Positions 1 through 9,600 of a DNA stretch of 39,466 nt are shown piece after piece; the stretch's first letter is position 1, and every line of letters begins with the position of its first letter. Under the pieces are notes generated by a model. It was not told the DNA's origin and searched no databases. It saw only the letters and a program-made list of their open reading frames with translations. The stretch is taken from positions 1-39,466 of IMG/VR virus record IMGVR_UViG_3300033048_000001; one strand, 5' to 3'. A program made the position numbers and the translations under genes. This DNA comes from a virus.

Positions 1-239
1 CTCAACAAGATTAACCGACAGATTCAGTCACGAGGATGGACATTCAATATTGAGGAAGGTGTGACTCTTCTACCTGATGCGTTCTCTGGCATGATTCCAT
101 TTAGCTCTGACTATCTGTCCGTAATGGCAACCAGCGGTCAGACCCAATATATCAACCGTGGTGGCTATCTCTATGACCGCTCTGCGAAGACCGACAGATT
201 CCCTTCTGGTGTTCAGGTCAACCTTATTCGTCTGAGAGA
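1..239. repeat. Window-end direct repeat, left copy (contig overlap)
   Basis: These 239 bases are identical to 39228-39466. The repeat lies inside the coding sequence of gene 11 and reads through in frame, so it is the overlap of a circularised assembly and not the biological terminal repeat of the phage. Confidence 0.97.
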
Positions 240-453
240 GTTCGATGAGATGCCTGAGTGCTTCCGAAACTATATCGTTACCAAGGCTTCCCGCCAGTTT
301 AACAACCGCTTCTTCGGTGCGCCGGAGGTAGACGGAGTGTTGCAGGAAGAAGAACAGGAAGCGTGGCGTGCGTGCTTCGAGTACGAACTAGACTACGGCA
401 ACTACAACATGCTGGACGGTGACGCATTCACCTCTGGTCTACTTAACCGCTAA
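1..453 (+). CDS. 11: Tail tubular protein A (gp11), 3' part
   Basis: This is the C-terminal 150 residues of gp11, the dodecameric adaptor/gatekeeper ring that joins the portal to the tail nozzle. Frame 1 is open from the first base to the TAA at 451-453. The missing first 46 codons are at the other end of the window (39090-39227). Joining the two gives 196 aa, exactly the length of T7 gp11. Recognisable T7-like stretches include the [15 protein letters not shown] region near the edge. A strong Shine-Dalgarno sequence for gene 12 follows 15 bases after the stop. An internal ATG at 61 is not a real start. Confidence 0.95.
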   Translation, partial: LNKINRQIQSRGWTFNIEEGVTLLPDAFSGMIPFSSDYLSVMATSGQTQYINRGGYLYDRSAKTDRFPSGVQVNLIRLREFDEMPECFRNYIVTKASRQFNNRFFGAPEVDGVLQEEEQEAWRACFEYELDYGNYNMLDGDAFTSGLLNR

Positions 454-468
454 TAACAAGGAGGCTCT

Positions 469-2874
469 ATGGCTCTCATTAGTCAATCAATCAAGAACCT
501 CAAGGGTGGTATCAGCCAACAGCCAGATATTCTCCGGTTCGCTGAACAAGGTAGCGTACAGATTAACGGTTGGTCTTCTGAGTCCGAGGGTCTCCAGAAG
601 CGCCCACCGATGATTCACCTTAAGACCCTTGGCCCTGCTGGGTATGTGGGTGCGCAACCTTACGTGCATCTTATCAACCGTGATGAGTTCGAGCAGTATT
701 TCGTTGTGTTCACTGGTGAAGACATTAAGGTGTTCGACCTCGATGGTAAGGAGTATCAAGTCCGCGGAGACCGCTCATATGTTCGTACAACTAACCCACG
801 GGAAGACCTTCGGATGGTAACGGTGGCTGACTATACCTTTGTGACTAACCGCAAGGTGGTTGTGCAGAGTAACGACCAATCGGTCAACCTTCCGGGCTTT
901 AAAGACCAAGGCGATGCGCTGATTAATGTTCGTGGTGGGCAATATGGGCGTAGACTCTCAATCGAGTTCAACGGGGCTGAGCGTGCTGCTATTCAACTAC
1001 CAGACGGCTCACAACCAGCACACGTCAATGAGGTTGACGGTCAGGCCATCGCTGAGAAGCTGGCGGCTCAGTTGCGGAATAACCTAGGGAACCCAAACAA
1101 TGAACAAAACCCAAATAAGTGGCGCTTCAACGTTGGCCCCGGATTCATCCATATCCTTGCGCCAAATAACGATAACGTTTGGGGACTACAGACTAAGGAT
1201 GGTTATGCAGACCAGCTAATCAACCATGTAACCCATTACACTCAGTCGTTCCAGAAGCTGCCTATTAACGCGCCAGATGGGTACATTGTGAAGATTGTAG
1301 GTGACACCTCAAAGACTGCCGACCAGTATTACGTTAGGTTCGACCTCAACCGCAAGGTATGGGTAGAAACAATTGGATGGAACACAAGGACTCACCTACA
1401 TTACCACACGATGCCTTGGGCACTTGTTCGCGCTTCTGACGGGAACTTTGACTTCAAGTACCTTGAGTGGGGTGCTCGTACTGTGGGGGACGATACAACC
1501 AACCCATACCCATCCTTTACCGGACAGACAATCAACGATATTTTCTTCTTTCGTAACCGTTTGGGATTCCTTAGTGGGGAGAACATCATCTTGTCTCGCA
1601 CCTCGAAATACTTCAACTTCTTCCCGGCATCCGTGTCAAACTACTCCGACGATGACCCAATCGACGTTGCGGTTAGTCATAACCGGGTGTCAACCTTGAA
1701 GTATGCCGTTCCGTTCTCAGAAGAGTTACTCCTGTGGTCTGACCAAGCGCAGTTCGTTCTGACAGCCTCTGGAATCCTTTCGAGTCGCTCCGTAGAGTTG
1801 AACCTTACGACGCAGTTCGACGTGCAAGACAGGGCACGCCCACATGGTGTAGGACGTAATGTATACTTTGCGTCACCTCGCGCTTCCTTCACATCCATTA
1901 ACCGATACTATGCGGTACAGGATGTAAGCTCTGTGAAGAACGCAGAGGACATGACGGCTCACGTTCCGAACTACATACCGAATGGAGTATTCAGTATATC
2001 GGGGACAACCGCTGAGAACTTCGCGGCTATCCTTACGAGCGGAGCACCGAACCGAGTGTATATCTACAAGTTCCTCTATATTGATGAGGAAATCAGGCAG
2101 CAGTCGTGGTCTCATTGGGACTTTGGGGACAACGTTACGGTGTTTGCAGCACAGGTGATAAACTCAACAATGACTGTATTGATGAGCAATGAACATGCTG
2201 TGTGGATGGGACGCTTACACTTCACGAAGAACTCCATAGACATTCCGGGAGAGCCTTACAGATTATACATCGACGCTAAGAGGAAATACACCATCCCTGC
2301 CGGGACGTATAATGATGATACCTACCAGACGTCCATAAGCCTCGCAACAATTTATGGGATGAACTTCACTAGGGGTAGAGTGTCTGTGGGCTTTCCTGAT
2401 GGGAAGATTGTAGAGATAGACCAGCCAATCAACGGGTGGAGTAGCGACCCAATACTGAGACTTGATGGAAACCAAGAGGGACAAGTAGTCTACATTGGGT
2501 TCAACATCCCGTTCACTTATACGTTCTCGAAGTTCCTCATCAAGAAGACTGCTGAGGACGGCTCGACGGCTACCGAGGATATTGGTCGTTTACAGCTTCG
2601 GCGTGCGTGGGTAAACTATGAGGACTCTGGAGCGTTCACCATCCGTGTGAACAGCCTGTCCCGTGAGTTCATCTACACAATGGCTGGTGCTCGCTTGGGT
2701 TCTGACAATCTGCGTGTTGGCAGGTCGAACATTGGCACAGGGCAGTACCGCTTCCCGGTTGTTGGAAACGCTCAGACGAACATAGTAACTATCGAGTCAG
2801 ATGCATCAACACCACTGAACATCATTGGGTGCGGCTGGGAGGGGAACTACCTTCGTCGTTCTTCTGGCATTTAA
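469..2874 (+). CDS. 12: Tail tubular protein B / nozzle (gp12)
   Basis: The product is 801 aa; T7 gp12 is 794 aa. It forms the hexameric conical nozzle at the tail tip through which DNA and ejected core proteins leave the particle. The N-terminus (MALISQSIKNLKGGISQQP) is the conserved gp12 start, where the protein embraces the gp11 ring. Start choice is supported by AAGGAGG seven bases upstream, in the motif aaggaggctctATG that is repeated exactly before gene 16. Gene 12 follows 11 closely and is read from phi9, phi10 and phi11. The reading frame is intact. Confidence 0.96.
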   Translation: MALISQSIKNLKGGISQQPDILRFAEQGSVQINGWSSESEGLQKRPPMIHLKTLGPAGYVGAQPYVHLINRDEFEQYFVVFTGEDIKVFDLDGKEYQVRGDRSYVRTTNPREDLRMVTVADYTFVTNRKVVVQSNDQSVNLPGFKDQGDALINVRGGQYGRRLSIEFNGAERAAIQLPDGSQPAHVNEVDGQAIAEKLAAQLRNNLGNPNNEQNPNKWRFNVGPGFIHILAPNNDNVWGLQTKDGYADQLINHVTHYTQSFQKLPINAPDGYIVKIVGDTSKTADQYYVRFDLNRKVWVETIGWNTRTHLHYHTMPWALVRASDGNFDFKYLEWGARTVGDDTTNPYPSFTGQTINDIFFFRNRLGFLSGENIILSRTSKYFNFFPASVSNYSDDDPIDVAVSHNRVSTLKYAVPFSEELLLWSDQAQFVLTASGILSSRSVELNLTTQFDVQDRARPHGVGRNVYFASPRASFTSINRYYAVQDVSSVKNAEDMTAHVPNYIPNGVFSISGTTAENFAAILTSGAPNRVYIYKFLYIDEEIRQQSWSHWDFGDNVTVFAAQVINSTMTVLMSNEHAVWMGRLHFTKNSIDIPGEPYRLYIDAKRKYTIPAGTYNDDTYQTSISLATIYGMNFTRGRVSVGFPDGKIVEIDQPINGWSSDPILRLDGNQEGQVVYIGFNIPFTYTFSKFLIKKTAEDGSTATEDIGRLQLRRAWVNYEDSGAFTIRVNSLSREFIYTMAGARLGSDNLRVGRSNIGTGQYRFPVVGNAQTNIVTIESDASTPLNIIGCGWEGNYLRRSSGI

Positions 2875-2894
2875 CTTAAAGTCTCCCTGTGGTG

Positions 2895-2917
2895 AATTAA
2901 CCCTCACTAAAGGGAGA
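2895..2917 (+). promoter_or_regulatory. T3-type late promoter phi13
   Basis: This is a perfect core CCCTCACTAAAGGGAGA preceded by AATTAA, with +1 at G2912. It sits in the 72-base gap between genes 12 and 13. GTCTCCCT at 2881-2888 is the inverse of AGGGAGAC at 2911-2918, so read-through RNA can form a stem here that RNA initiated at phi13 cannot. Confidence 0.95.
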
Positions 2918-2946
2918 CACTAATAGATACGAGGGGTTAAAGCATT

Positions 2947-3372
2947 ATGTACATTACAAAGTGTTTACAAATCCATGCCGACAACTTTCAGCCGTCCATA
3001 GAGGACATTCTGGAAGCTGAGGCACTAGGTGTTGAACCAAAGGTAATTCCTGATGAGAACACTGTGGCAATGCTTAGCGATAACGCTGTGTTGGCAATCG
3101 GTGGCAATCAGGGAGACCGAGTGTGGTTCCTTACCTCTAAGTACGTCCCACTGTTTACCTTGAAGGAGCGCTTAGAGTTTCGTAAGTTAATAATCGAATA
3201 TCGGGATATAATGCTGAACCAGTACGAGTCCATTTGGAACTTCGTATGGGTAGGCAATAAGTCGCACATTCGTTTCCTAAAGACAATCGGAGCGGTATTC
3301 CACAACGAGTACACTCTCGATGGTCAGTTCCAACTATTCACAATCTCAAGGAGGCAACGTGAAGAACTGTAA
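2947..3372 (+). CDS. 13: gp13, internal/assembly protein
   Basis: The product is 141 aa (T7 gp13 is 138 aa). In T7 it is needed for assembly of infectious particles around the internal core. The C-terminal half is strongly T7-like (FVWVGNKSHIRFLKTIGAVF, residues about 97-116). The N-terminus is diverged. The last residues are unusual: T7 ends in FTITKGG, whereas this protein reads FTISRRQREEL because an endonuclease gene has been inserted directly downstream and the old stop is lost. GAGGGG at about 2931-2936 is a usable Shine-Dalgarno site. The last 14 bases overlap the next gene. Confidence 0.9.
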   Translation: MYITKCLQIHADNFQPSIEDILEAEALGVEPKVIPDENTVAMLSDNAVLAIGGNQGDRVWFLTSKYVPLFTLKERLEFRKLIIEYRDIMLNQYESIWNFVWVGNKSHIRFLKTIGAVFHNEYTLDGQFQLFTISRRQREEL

Positions 3373-3748
3373 GAAATGCGGAGAGATGAAAGCTGTCTCC
3401 GAGTTCTATAAGGACAAGAAGAGTAAGGATGGCCTACGAAGTCACTGTAAGCCATGTCACTACACGTATTACAAGAAGGACTACTCAAAGGCGCGAGAGA
3501 TGAACCTTAAGCGTCTGTACGGAATCACTCTGGAAGAATACGAAGCGATGCTCCTTAAGCAAGACGGAGTGTGTGCTATCTGCGGTCTTACCGAGAGAGT
3601 TGAGGGACGGGCGTTAGCGGTTGACCATTGCCACGCCACTGGCGCTGTTCGTGGTCTCCTTTGCTCTGCCTGTAACATCGCTCTTGGGAAGCTCGAGGAC
3701 GACACCGAGCGTCTTCGGAAGGCAATAACATACCTAGGAGGGAAATGA
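3359..3748 (+). CDS. Endonuclease VII-like HNH/zinc homing nuclease
   Basis: The product is 129 aa if translated from the GTG at 3359, which has AAGGAGG at 3349-3355. An ATG at 3320 would lie deep inside gene 13 without such a site. Residues 4-7 and about 31-34 carry CxxC pairs (CKKC, CKPC), a small zinc finger. The C-terminal half has the recombination-endonuclease-VII signature: YGITLEEYEAML, CAICG, VDHCH, GLLCSACNIALG. Such enzymes in T7-like phages act as intron-less homing endonucleases that nick DNA. The gene is absent between 13 and 14 in T7. It ends 2 bases before the gene 14 start, and its own 3' end supplies the gene 14 ribosome-binding site. Its substrate is unknown. Confidence 0.85.
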   Translation: MKNCKKCGEMKAVSEFYKDKKSKDGLRSHCKPCHYTYYKKDYSKAREMNLKRLYGITLEEYEAMLLKQDGVCAICGLTERVEGRALAVDHCHATGAVRGLLCSACNIALGKLEDDTERLRKAITYLGGK

Positions 3749-3750
3749 TT

Positions 3751-4344
3751 ATGTGTTGGATGGCAGCAATTCCTATCGCAATGATGGGTGCCCAAGCTCT
3801 AAGTAGCCAGAACAGTGCTGACAAGGCGCGAGTGGCACAGACCGAAGCTGGACGCAGACAGGCAATGGAGATGGTCAAAGAGATGAATATCCAAAATGCC
3901 AACGCCTCGCTGGAACAACGGGACGCCCTTGAAGCTGCATCCTCTGAGTTGACTTCACGTAACATGCAGAAGGTACAGGCTATGGGAACAATCCGTGCAG
4001 CTATCGGCGAGAGTGTGCTAGAAGGCGAATCCATGAAGCGCATCAAGCGTATCGAAGAGGGCAACTACATTCGGGAGGCAAATAGTGTCACCGAGAATTA
4101 CCGCCGAGACTACGCGAGTATCTTTGCGCAACAGTTGGGACGCACTCAGTCAACAGCAAGTCAAGTCGATGCAATGTACAAGAGCGAGGCCAAGGGCAAG
4201 TCTGGTCTGATGCGTGTATTAGACCCTCTGTCCATTATGGGTCAGGAAGCTGCAAGTCAATATGCGGCTGGTGGATTTGACAAGAAAGGTGGAAACCAAG
4301 CAGCACCTATCAGTGCCGCCAAAGGAACCAAGACCGGGAGGTAA
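3751..4344 (+). CDS. 14: Internal virion protein B (gp14)
   Basis: The product is 197 aa (T7 gp14 is 196 aa). It is the innermost core protein, ejected on infection to form a pore in the outer membrane. MCWMAAIPIA matches the T7 start MCWAAAIPIA. I therefore prefer ATG 3751, which is 8 bases after GGAGGG at 3737-3742, over ATG 3745, which is only 2 bases away. T7-like stretches include SIRAAIGES-like and VTENYRRDYASIFAQQLG, and the identical C-terminus AAKGTKTGR. It is followed by gene 15 with a 2-base gap. Confidence 0.95.
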   Translation: MCWMAAIPIAMMGAQALSSQNSADKARVAQTEAGRRQAMEMVKEMNIQNANASLEQRDALEAASSELTSRNMQKVQAMGTIRAAIGESVLEGESMKRIKRIEEGNYIREANSVTENYRRDYASIFAQQLGRTQSTASQVDAMYKSEAKGKSGLMRVLDPLSIMGQEAASQYAAGGFDKKGGNQAAPISAAKGTKTGR

Positions 4345-4346
4345 TA

Positions 4347-6590
4347 ATGGCTAGTAAACTAAATAGTGTTTTAGGCAACATGGCGACTCCCGGTATGGAA
4401 CGACTCCGGGGCGTCAAAGGTATGGACTACCGGGCAGCAACCATTCAGGCTGAGCAACCAAGAGCGAGTCTTCTGGACTCCCTAGGTCGATTCGCTAAGG
4501 CTGGTGCCGATATGTACATGGCGAAAGAGGAACGTGATAAGCAACGAGCCGATGAGCGCTCCAACGAGATTATCCGTAAGCTTACCCCTGAGCAGCGCCG
4601 ACAGGCTATCCAGAATGGTACACTGCTGTATCAGGATGACCCATACGCAATGCAAGCCTTGAAGTTCAAGACAGGACGTAACGCTGCGTTCCTTGTGGAT
4701 GATGAGGTTCAACAGGCTATCAAAGAGGGTCGCTTCCGTACTCGTGAAGAGATGGAGCAGTATCGTCACTCACGCCTACAGGAGCACTCGAAGTCGTTCG
4801 CTGAGCAGTTCGGCATCAACGAGATGGACGAGGAGTACCAGAAGGGTTTCAATGCGAACATCACCGAGCGCAACATCGCGTTGTACGGGGCACATGATAC
4901 CTTCCTGAGTGACCAAGCGCAGAAGGGTGCAATCCTGAACTCGAAGGTTGAACTCAATGGTGTCCTGTCTGACCCTGACCTACTGTCTCGTCCTGAGTCC
5001 GGTGAGTTCTTCCAGAACTACATCGACAACTCTTTAGTGACCGGGATGACAGACAATCAGGCTCAACAGGTTATCTCTTCGTCCCTGAATGACGTGATAC
5101 AGCGTCCGGGTGGTGCCGCCTTCTTGCAGAACGTTGAGAACCGCAAGGTTACTCTTAATGGCGCTACGACTACCTATCGTGAACTGATGGGCGACGAGCA
5201 GTGGCAGGCCATGATGATTAAGGCACAGCACACTCAATTCCAGAACAACGCGAAGTTAACCGAGAAGTTCCGATTGGACATTAATTCTGCGATTAACCAA
5301 GCGGACACTGGTAAAGGCTGGGAGATGCTTCAAGGTATCAAGGCCGAACTCGATAAGATTCAGCCGGGTGAAGAGATGACTCCTGAGCGTGAGATATTGC
5401 TTAGTGCTCAAGAGCAGATGCGCAACCGTTTCAACCGGGAGTCAGAGGCAGTAGCCAAGGAGATGGACAAGCAGAGGAAGACCTTGAACAAGTCTCTGGT
5501 AATTGACCAGCAGTTCAATAAGCGTCTAAACGGTGAGTATGTTTCAACTGACTACAAAGACATGCCAACAAACGAGAACACTGGTGAGTTTACCCATAGC
5601 GATATGGTCAACTATGCGAACCAGAAGTTGGCGCAGATTGACGCTATGGACCTTCCAGAGGCGCAGAAGGACCGCATGAAGTTGCAGTATCTCCAAGCTG
5701 ACTCTAAAGATGGTGCCTTCCGAACCGCTGTAGGGCAGATGGTGTCGGATGCTCGTGGCGAGTGGAAGGCGGCTGTCATCAATGGCGAGATGCCTGATAG
5801 CACACCAGCCCTTGACTCCCTACGCAAGATGCGCAACATTGACCCCGGATTGTTCGCAGCACTGTATCCCGACGATGCCGAGCTGTTTCACACAATGGAC
5901 CAATTGGATCGACAGGGGATAAAGCCGCAAGCCCTCATTAACGCCACCAAATCCCGTCAAGGGAAAACGCGTGAAATGCAGATTGAGGATGAGCGTGCGT
6001 TCAGTGAGCTGATGAACAACTCTGCGCAGCCCGAACTGAAATACCTTCCGGCTTCCATGCGTGAGTACGCTCAGATTATTTATGACTCTGAGAAGTACCT
6101 AACAGGAAACCCTAAGGATGCCCTATCAGCGGTTAGTTCGTTCCTAAAGGACACTACCTATACATTCTCTTCTGATAATGTAGATGGTGGAACTTATGGA
6201 GTTATTCCTCGCAACATGATGCAGGTAACAGATGACCCTAAATCTTGGGAGCAAGGTAAGGATATCATTGAGCAAGCTGTTAAGAAGTACCAAGAGCAAA
6301 ACCCTTGGGTGACTAACAAGCAACTTAAGGTTAGCCAACAGGGTAACTTAATCAAAATCTATGATACCACTACCAACTTGGGCATAAGTTACGATAACAC
6401 ACTGCTACGCAAGATGTACAAGAACTACGCTGAGCAACAGGCGGCAGCGGCTGAGAAGAAAGCCTTAGCGGAAGCCAATAAGCGAGCACCTATCGTCGCG
6501 GCAACCAGGGCCCGTAAAGAAGCAGCTAAGCGTGTCCAAGAGAAACGGAACAAGGTTCCTAAGTTTATCTATGGACGTAAAGAAGACTAA
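4347..6590 (+). CDS. 15: Internal virion protein C (gp15)
   Basis: The product is 747 aa, the same length as T7 gp15. It is a core protein ejected with gp14 and gp16. In T7 it builds the periplasmic tunnel, and with gp16 it helps drive DNA entry. The sequence is rich in alpha-helix and charged residues, with a basic C-terminal tail (AAKRVQEKRNKVPKF). GGGAGG at 4336-4341 is the ribosome-binding site. The frame is intact and the gene sits in the fixed 14-15-16 order. Confidence 0.95.
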   Translation: MASKLNSVLGNMATPGMERLRGVKGMDYRAATIQAEQPRASLLDSLGRFAKAGADMYMAKEERDKQRADERSNEIIRKLTPEQRRQAIQNGTLLYQDDPYAMQALKFKTGRNAAFLVDDEVQQAIKEGRFRTREEMEQYRHSRLQEHSKSFAEQFGINEMDEEYQKGFNANITERNIALYGAHDTFLSDQAQKGAILNSKVELNGVLSDPDLLSRPESGEFFQNYIDNSLVTGMTDNQAQQVISSSLNDVIQRPGGAAFLQNVENRKVTLNGATTTYRELMGDEQWQAMMIKAQHTQFQNNAKLTEKFRLDINSAINQADTGKGWEMLQGIKAELDKIQPGEEMTPEREILLSAQEQMRNRFNRESEAVAKEMDKQRKTLNKSLVIDQQFNKRLNGEYVSTDYKDMPTNENTGEFTHSDMVNYANQKLAQIDAMDLPEAQKDRMKLQYLQADSKDGAFRTAVGQMVSDARGEWKAAVINGEMPDSTPALDSLRKMRNIDPGLFAALYPDDAELFHTMDQLDRQGIKPQALINATKSRQGKTREMQIEDERAFSELMNNSAQPELKYLPASMREYAQIIYDSEKYLTGNPKDALSAVSSFLKDTTYTFSSDNVDGGTYGVIPRNMMQVTDDPKSWEQGKDIIEQAVKKYQEQNPWVTNKQLKVSQQGNLIKIYDTTTNLGISYDNTLLRKMYKNYAEQQAAAAEKKALAEANKRAPIVAATRARKEAAKRVQEKRNKVPKFIYGRKED

Positions 6591-6612
6591 CAGTAAACTA
6601 TAAGGAGGCTCT

Positions 6613-9600
6613 ATGAGCTACGACAAGACGAAACCATCCGAGTATGATGGGTTATTTCAGAAAGCGGCAGATGAACATGGGGTCTCCTATGACCTGCTTC
6701 GTAAATTAGCATTCAACGAATCTGGCTTCAATCCGAAAGCCAAAAGCCCTACCGGGCCGTTGGGTCTCATGCAGTTCACTAAAGGTACGGCAGCGGGGCT
6801 TGGACTCAAGGTGACAGGGGGAGATGACGATGAGAGATTCAACCCTGAGTTGGCTGTGGACGCAGCCGCTCGTCACCTGAGCGACCTCGTTAGGAAATAC
6901 GACGGGGATGAACTTAAAGCGGCCCTAGCGTACAACCAAGGAGAGGGACGCAATGGTGCCCCACAGATGCAGGCTTATGACCGAGGCGATTGGGCCTCTA
7001 TCAGCGAGGAGGGTCGCAACTACATGCGTAAACTTCTCGATGTGGCTAACAGCCCGCGCAAGGGAGACTTGGAGGCGTTCGGTGGGATAACCCCAAAGGC
7101 TAAAGGGATTCCTACTGAGGACGCCTTTGCTGGAATCGGTAAGGCCGGGAAGGTAGGAACTGAGCTTCCACAATCAACTGGCTTTAAGCTGGAGGGTGTG
7201 GAACAACAGGAACCTGCCGTACCGTTCACTAAGGATTTCTACGATAAACATGGAACTACCGTTGAGGAATATGAAAACCGTTCAACATTCTTCGGGATAA
7301 AGGACACCACAAGTGCCGAGCTTCATAACTCGCTATTGGGTGTTGCCTTCAATGCTGCGCGTTTTGACGATAGTTTTGACATCTTCAAGGACGCTATTAC
7401 CCCAACTCGCTGGAACAGCACTACGTGGACGCCTGAGCAATTAGAGCGTATCCGTAACGAGGTAAAAGACCCAAACTACATCAACGTTGTTACTGGTGGA
7501 GACCCAGAGAATTTGGATGACCTGATTAAGCTGGCTAATGAGAATGCGGCTATGGCTGCGAAGACTCAAGGTGCTGGTGTGGGAGCACAGTTGGTTGGCG
7601 GAATCGTGGGGGCTGGTGTTGACCCATTGAGCTATGTGCCGCTTGTTGGTGTTGCTGGAAAGGGTCTCAAGGTGGTAAACAAGGCTTTCGTAGTGGGTGC
7701 CCAAAGTGCAGCCTTGGGCGCAGTTTCAGAAGCTGTTCGTACATCCGTTGCTGGCGGTGAGGCGCATTATCAGGATGCAATCCTTGGGGGTCTTATGTTC
7801 GGGGCCGGTATGAGTGCAATAGCTGATGGAGTGAGTGCAGCAGTGGGCCGTGTTCGCGCTGGTCAAGTTAGTAATGACTTCGACCGCATGGCTACTCGAC
7901 TGGAGGCGCGTGAGTCTGCCTTTCAAACTGGTGGCGAGGACTTAACACGTATGCCAACAGAGGGTCGCTCCTTTGATGGGGAACATGCTGGGGTGAACTA
8001 TTCTCCACTTGAAACTGAACCGGGGGCTGTGGTGCTGCCGCAAGGTCAAATCTTGAGTGACACCAACCCGATTAACCCTCAGACCCTTCATGAGTTCGAG
8101 CAGGTTAACCCTGAGCGAGCGGCTCGTGGTATCTCTTTGGGTGGATTCGCTGAGATCAGCCTCAAGACCCTTCGCTCTGAGAACCCGACTGTGCGCTCCA
8201 TTGCGAGTGACCTTGTGCGTTCTCCGACAGGGATGGAATCAGGCTCTAATGGTAAGTTCGGTGCGACTGCTTCTGACATTAAGGAGCGGCTACACGCGAA
8301 CAATCAGCGCACCTACAATCAGCTTTATGGTGCTGTGCGTACTGCAATGAAAGACCCTGAGTTCTCTACAGGTGGCGTGAAGATGAGCCGTAAGGAAGTA
8401 CGTCAGGAAATCTATAAGCGTGCGGCCTTGGCGATTGAACGTCCAGAGCTACAATCGGGACTCACAAAGGGAGAACGTAAGGTGATGGATATCCTGAAAC
8501 AACACTTCGACCTCAAGCGCAAACTCATGGAAAACCCTGCTATCTTCGGGAACGTAAAAGCTCGTAGCATATTCCCCGGCTCACGCCATAACGGAACCTA
8601 CGTGCCTAATGTGTATGACCGCTCTATAAAGTTGTACATGGTGAGTCGCTACGGTAACGAGGGACTACAACGGGCAATTGCAGAGTCGTGGCTTACATCT
8701 TACCGCGCTCGTCCAGAAGTCAAGGCGAGAGTCGATGAGTACCTGATGGAGCTTAACGGTCTCAAGACGGTACAGGAAGTAACACCAGATATGGTTCAGA
8801 AGCACGCTATGGACAAGGCGTATGGTATATCGCACACTGACCAATTCACTGCATCCTCTATCATTGATGAAAACCTTGAGGGTCTGGTTGGCATCGAGAA
8901 CAATAACTTCTTGGAGTCCCGTAACATGTTCGACAGCGACATGGCTGTGACTCTCCCGGATGGTAGCACGTTCTCTGTGAACGACCTGCGTACCTACGAT
9001 ATGGCTGACATTCTTCCTGCTTATGACCGTCGAGTTGATGGTGACGTGGCTATCATGGGTGGTTCGGGTAAGACGACGAAGGAGCTGAAAGATGAAATCA
9101 TGGCGCTGGACAAGCAGTCTGAGGGTAACGGCTCACTGAAAGGTGAAGTCGAAGCACTCAAGGACACCGTGAAGATTCTGACTGGTCGTGCCCGCATGAA
9201 CCCAGAGGGAGTTTTCGGTACGATTCTTCGCTCCATGACTGACTTGGCTTTCTTCGCTAAGAACTTCTATATGCCGTTCCAGAACTTCACTGAGGTTGCT
9301 GCTATGTTGAGTAAAGGAAACACCTCTGCGGTACTTCATGGAATCCCACTGCTTAACGATTGGGTTAGCCGGAGGAAGCCTATGAGCGGCTCTGAGATTA
9401 AGGAGATTCACGGTATGGTGTTCGGGAAGGAAATAGACCAGCTTACCCGTCCGGGGCGTGAAGACCATATACGTCGCCTTCGGGAGTCTACTGACACTAA
9501 CGCAGTGGTGGCTAATGTGGTTGGGACTATTCGCTTCGGCACTCAGGAATTGTCTGCGCGTTCACCTTGGACGATGCTGCTTAATGGAACCTCTAACTAC

